From NCBI RefSeq assembly GCF_000585495.1, contig NZ_CP007264.1:1054001-1118000 (forward strand): 64,000 nt of DNA. The letters run 5' to 3'. Under the pieces are notes generated by a model. It was not told the origin of the DNA, did no database searches, and saw only the letters and a list, made by a program, of their open reading frames with translations. How positions within the stretch are numbered: position 1 is the stretch's first letter; the number at the start of each line of letters is the position of its first letter. Source of the stretch: Thermococcus nautili (GTDB taxonomy: Archaea > Methanobacteriota_B > Thermococci > Thermococcales > Thermococcaceae). This document shows positions 60,942 to 64,000 of the stretch, in pieces. Position numbers and translations under genes: made by a program.

Positions 60942-61691
60942 ATGAGAATCGAAATCAAGCTGAGACCCGCTGAGGAAGGAACGATACTGCCCTTCAACTA
61001 CAACTACGAGGTCTACACACAGATTTTAGAGAAGATATACCTCGTTTCTCCAGAGCTGGCCCACGAAGTAGAAACAAGTCACGCGGACCACTTCACGTTC
61101 TCCCGTATTATGGTTCGTAAGAGAGAGCTTCTTCCAGAGGCTGGCATTAAGGTTCTCTCGGACGACGTTTCCCTCTACGTCTCGTCCCACTCCGGGGAGC
61201 TCATCAAGGCCATCGCCGAGGGCTTCCTCGACGACCCTCTCCTTAAGATTGGGGACGCGACGTTCATAGCGGACAACGTTAAGGTTCTCAAAGAGCCCGA
61301 GCTCAAGGACGAGGTCCTGTTCTCGACGCTCAGCCCGATAATGGTCAGGACTGTCAAGTTCGTCAACGGAAGAATGAAGATATGGGACCTGTATCCCGGC
61401 GACGAGATGTTCTTTGACAAGCTCCGCAAGGTAATGCTGATGCGCTACTCGGCCATCTACGGCCACATGCCTGAGGACAAGGAGTTCAAGCTTGAGGTTC
61501 TCAAGTTCAAGCCCGTGAGGATTCTTGTTAGGGACACCTACTTCAGGAGCTCCCTCATGGTGTTCCGCTACACCGGCTCGCGGGAGCTCGCGAAGTTCGG
61601 CTATGAAACCGGCTTTGGAGAAAAAACGAGGTATGGCTTTGGAATGGTCAAAGTAATTGACTCAGAGCCCAGGCGAGAAGACCGAGTGTGA
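60942..61691 (+). CDS. cas6: CRISPR RNA endoribonuclease Cas6
   Basis: A 249-residue Cas6 of the Pyrococcus type, which cuts CRISPR repeat RNA to make crRNA. Two ferredoxin-like halves are seen, with Tyr33 and histidines near residues 41-50 (LAHEVETSHADHF) as candidate catalytic residues and the C-terminal glycine-rich loop TGFGEKTRYGFGMV. The rest of the cas set and any repeat array are absent from the window. The start is the ATG at 60942, after GGGGTGGA. The last 44 bases overlap the converging glycosyltransferase gene. Confidence 0.93.
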   Translation: MRIEIKLRPAEEGTILPFNYNYEVYTQILEKIYLVSPELAHEVETSHADHFTFSRIMVRKRELLPEAGIKVLSDDVSLYVSSHSGELIKAIAEGFLDDPLLKIGDATFIADNVKVLKEPELKDEVLFSTLSPIMVRTVKFVNGRMKIWDLYPGDEMFFDKLRKVMLMRYSAIYGHMPEDKEFKLEVLKFKPVRILVRDTYFRSSLMVFRYTGSRELAKFGYETGFGEKTRYGFGMVKVIDSEPRREDRV

Positions 61692-62544
61692 ACTCTATTC
61701 CCCACACGATTGCCACGAGCTTCGGCTCCGTTACCCTGACCCTTCTCATTATTGTTCCCAGGAAGCTTGGATAGGGTGGGGCCTTCAGAGTCCCGTCCGG
61801 CATTACCTCCGTTCTCCCGTGCCTTCTCACACCAAAGCGGACGCTCAGGGCCTTTATCGTGAAGTCGAGGAAGTGCGGAATCAGCAGGATGGCGGTATAG
61901 ACCTCAACCTTGCCGAGGATTCCGACGAGGCCTATCAAAGCTCCGAGGCTGAGCGTCCCAGTGTCGCCGGGGAAGACCCTGGCTGGATACCTGTTCCACC
62001 AGAGGAAGCCGAGGGAAGCTCCGAGCCCTATCAACGCGAGCTCTCTTGCCGTTCCGTCCGTCATCAGCGCGAGGAAGCCGAGTGCGATGGCGCTCGTGCC
62101 CACCTCAAGTCCGTTGAACCCGGCCAGCATGTTCACGAGGTTCGCCGAGCCTGTGACGAACAGAACCGCGAAAACCGGATATAGGATTCCGAGGTTGAGG
62201 TTGTAGCCGAAGATGTCAACGCTCCTCCCCACGTCCAGGAACGCCACCGGAATCGAGACAAGGAGTGAGAGGACTACCTTGTGGGACTGCCTGAGGGCAG
62301 TTAGGTCGTCTATGACGCCGACGAGGCCAAAGAGCAGGAAAACTGGGAGGACGTCGGGCTTCACCAGCGCTCCGAGGACTCCAACGGTCAGGACTATAGC
62401 AATTCCCCCCATCTCGGGAACTTCCGGCCTTTCCGGCTTGTGGATGTCCCTGCCAACGATTCCCGCTTTCCTCATGAGCTCCCTGACGTATCCAGTGAGG
62501 ACGAGCGAAAGGATTAAAGCTATAAGCGCGAGGAACGTTATCAT
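61648..62544 (-). CDS. Glycosyltransferase family 4 (MraY/GPT-type sugar-1-phosphate transferase)
   Basis: A 298-residue membrane enzyme with about ten helices. GRDIHKPERPEVPEMGGIAIV, FLLFGLVGVIDDLTALRQS (the DDxx metal motif), NLVNMLAGFNGLEVGTS and VFPGDTGTLSLGAL are the conserved loops of UDP-GlcNAc:polyprenyl-phosphate GlcNAc-1-P transferases. It probably starts assembly of the lipid-linked glycan used for N-glycosylation. ATG at 62544, with GGTG plus six bases. Next to the HAD-GT2 fusion gene, which it diverges from. Confidence 0.88.
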   Translation of the reverse strand: MITFLALIALILSLVLTGYVRELMRKAGIVGRDIHKPERPEVPEMGGIAIVLTVGVLGALVKPDVLPVFLLFGLVGVIDDLTALRQSHKVVLSLLVSIPVAFLDVGRSVDIFGYNLNLGILYPVFAVLFVTGSANLVNMLAGFNGLEVGTSAIALGFLALMTDGTARELALIGLGASLGFLWWNRYPARVFPGDTGTLSLGALIGLVGILGKVEVYTAILLIPHFLDFTIKALSVRFGVRRHGRTEVMPDGTLKAPPYPSFLGTIMRRVRVTEPKLVAIVWGIEFTLGLLAWALSQLL

Positions 62545-62597
62545 CTCTGACACCGGCTTCCCTACGCGGGAGCGAAAATAAACCCTTCGGTGGTAGC

Positions 62598-63920
62598 ATG
62601 GACATCAGGGCGGTCCTTTTCGACCTCGATGGAACCCTCGTGGGTGCGGAAAAACCCTTCAGCGAGATAAAGTCAGAGCTCAGGGAGAGGCTAATCTCCC
62701 TCGGAATCCCTGAGGAGCTCATAGGCGACCTAACGCCGATGTACGAGGGCCTTATAGAGCTGTCTAAAAAGACGGGTAGGCCCTTCGAGGAGCTCTACTC
62801 GATTCTCATCGAGCTTGAAGCCGAGAGAATGAACGAGAGCTTCGTCTTTGAGGGTGCGAGGGAGCTCCTTGACTTTCTCAGGAATCGGGGGATAAAGCTC
62901 GCCCTTATGACGAGGAGTTCAAGGAAGGCCACGATGAAGGCCCTTGAGCTTCACGGCCTCAAAGACTACTTCGACATAATCTCGACGCGGGACGACGTTC
63001 CTCCGGAGGAGCTGAAGCCCAACCCCGGCCAGCTGGGGAGAATCCTCGACAAACTCAACGTCCCGCCGGAGAAAGCGGTTGTCGTTGGAGACCACGGCTA
63101 CGACATCATACCAGCTAGGAAGCTCGGCGCGCTCAGCGTTCTCGTTACTGGCCATGACGCGGGCAGGATGAGCTTTCAGGTGGAGGCCGAGCCCAACTTC
63201 GAGGTTGAGAACCTCCTTCACCTTAAGGAGCTCTTTGAAAGGCTGTTCTCAAGCTACGTCGTGGTGCCGGCCTACAACGAGGAGAAGACCATCGGCGCGG
63301 TCATTGAGGACCTTCTCCGCTACTTCAGGCGGGACGAGATAATCGTCGTGAACGACGGCTCCCGCGACAGGACGGAGGAGATAGCACGTTCCTACGGCGT
63401 TCACGTTTTAACGCACCTCGTCAACAGGGGACTCGGCGGTGCCCTCGGAACGGGTTTCGCCTACGCCGTCAGGAGGAACGCGAAGCTCGTCCTGACCTTC
63501 GATGCCGACGGTCAGCATCTCCTAAGTGACGCGCTCCGCGTCATGAAGCCGGTCGCTGAAGGAAAGGTGGACTTCGCCGTCGGTTCGAGGCTTAAGGGGG
63601 ACACGAGTGAGATGCCCTTCGTGAAGAAGTTCGGCAACTTCGTTCTCGACGCGGTGACCGCTGTTTTTGCCCGGAAGTACGTCAGCGACAGCCAGAGCGG
63701 GCTGAGGTGCCTCAGCGGGGACTGCGTGAGGAAGATAAGGATAACCTGCGACCGCTACGCCGTGTCGAGCGAGATTATAATCGAGGCCTCCAAAGCCGGT
63801 TGTAGAATCGTCGAGGTTCCGATTAAGGCCGTCTACACTGAGTACTCGATGAAGAAAGGAACCAACGTTTTGGAGGGTGTTAAGATAGCGCTCAACCTTC
63901 TCTTCGACAAGCTGAGGTGA
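62598..63920 (+). CDS. HAD phosphatase fused to GT2 glycosyltransferase (dolichyl-phosphate sugar synthase-like)
   Basis: 440 residues in two domains. Residues 1-215 are a HAD phosphatase (FDLDGTLVGAEK, LALMTRSSRKATMKA, VVVGDHGYDIIPARK). Residues about 218-440 are a GT2 transferase (VVVPAYNEEKTIGAVIEDLL, DEIIVVNDGSRDRTEEIA, LVLTFDADGQH, DSQSGLRCLSGDCVRKI). The second resembles polyprenyl-phosphate mannose or glucose synthases. Fusing a phosphatase to it suggests coupled handling of the sugar phosphate or nucleotide by-product. Followed at six bases by a DUF2304 gene. Confidence 0.88.
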   Translation: MDIRAVLFDLDGTLVGAEKPFSEIKSELRERLISLGIPEELIGDLTPMYEGLIELSKKTGRPFEELYSILIELEAERMNESFVFEGARELLDFLRNRGIKLALMTRSSRKATMKALELHGLKDYFDIISTRDDVPPEELKPNPGQLGRILDKLNVPPEKAVVVGDHGYDIIPARKLGALSVLVTGHDAGRMSFQVEAEPNFEVENLLHLKELFERLFSSYVVVPAYNEEKTIGAVIEDLLRYFRRDEIIVVNDGSRDRTEEIARSYGVHVLTHLVNRGLGGALGTGFAYAVRRNAKLVLTFDADGQHLLSDALRVMKPVAEGKVDFAVGSRLKGDTSEMPFVKKFGNFVLDAVTAVFARKYVSDSQSGLRCLSGDCVRKIRITCDRYAVSSEIIIEASKAGCRIVEVPIKAVYTEYSMKKGTNVLEGVKIALNLLFDKLR

Positions 63921-63925
63921 TGGGA

Positions 63926-64000
63926 ATGTACGTCGTTCAGATGATTACACTTGTAATCGTGCTCGCCCTTATGGTCTATGTCCTCGGTAAGTACAGGAGG
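63926..64000 (+). CDS. DUF2304 family membrane protein, 5' end only (partial)
   Basis: The first 25 codons before the window edge: MYVVQMITLVIVLALMVYVL followed by GKYRR. A short hydrophobic N-terminal helix followed by a basic stretch is typical of DUF2304 proteins, which usually follow GT2 genes as here. GAGGTGATGGGA precedes the ATG. Assignment is by context. Confidence 0.6.
   Translation, partial: MYVVQMITLVIVLALMVYVLGKYRR

Noticed and set aside
60740-61000. CRISPR array near cas6
   Set aside because: No repeats of 28-30 bases with regular spacing occur here or anywhere else in the window.

Overview
The window is chromosomal DNA of a hyperthermophilic euryarchaeon of the order Thermococcales, most likely a Thermococcus. 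The evidence is clamp loader genes rfcS (carrying an intein) and rfcL, the proteasome beta subunit and PAN, RadB, FAU-1, class I lysyl-tRNA synthetase, Trm5a, AlaX-S, RIO2 and Cas6. It also has a 16S-tRNA-Ala-23S operon without a linked 5S gene. Coding is dense on both strands. Start codons are chosen largely from a very regular signal: GGTG, then exactly six bases, then the start codon. This fits the anti-Shine-Dalgarno tail (ATCACCTCCT) of the 16S gene in the window.

Region by region. 1-6.9 kb: PH/SHOCT protein, BtpA-like barrel protein, hexose-phosphate mutase, a frameshifted EamA transporter gene, a TudS-like iron-sulfur protein, a decayed toxin-antitoxin pair, a UPF0200 P-loop kinase and an ECF transporter S component behind a strong inverted repeat. 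6.9-9.7 kb: pyrBI, divergent from a thiamine regulator/YjbQ pair. 9.7-11.5 kb: an accessory patch with a decayed UPF0175/DUF3368 pair facing a DUF4143-type ATPase gene, both bracketed by GAGAA-N7-TTCTC operator pairs, and next to it a candidate structured RNA. 11.5-20 kb: cyclic diphosphoglycerate synthetase-like protein, alaX, vapBC, LigB-like protein, threonine synthase, a secreted HELTH protease, psmB and an iron/cobalamin-type ABC importer lacking its binding protein. 20-24 kb: rimI-endA, two orphan AT-rich reading frames and kbl. 24-30 kb: rfcS with intein, rfcL, a second DUF4143 ATPase. 29.5-38.7 kb: trm5a, DUF835, moaA, fau-1, a second vapBC, radB, metallo-beta-lactamase, ASCH, DUF1614, prs. 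38.7-43.9 kb: the rRNA operon with its leader and processing stems. 43.9-64 kb: HAD phosphatase, DUF366, polyprenol kinase-like protein, lysS, methyltransferase, beta-RFAP synthase-like protein with DUF1464, IorB-like, three MFS transporters, PhoU-type regulator, asparaginase, lipoyl-synthase-like radical SAM protein, rio2, PAN, a solitary cas6, and a lipid-linked glycan cluster (GT4, HAD-GT2 fusion, DUF2304 start).

Links within the window: EndA cuts bulge-helix-bulge RNA, and the 23S flanks here fold into a textbook bulge-helix-bulge. PsmB and PAN form the regulated proteasome. RfcS and RfcL form the clamp loader. The regulator with a ThiN domain is translationally coupled to YjbQ, a protein with thiamin-phosphate synthase activity. 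No CRISPR array, insertion sequence or replication origin was recognised. The best candidates for undescribed biology are the paired-operator ATPase locus (9729-11369), the structured RNA at 11423-11505 and an H/ACA-like hairpin in the rRNA leader (38850-38932).
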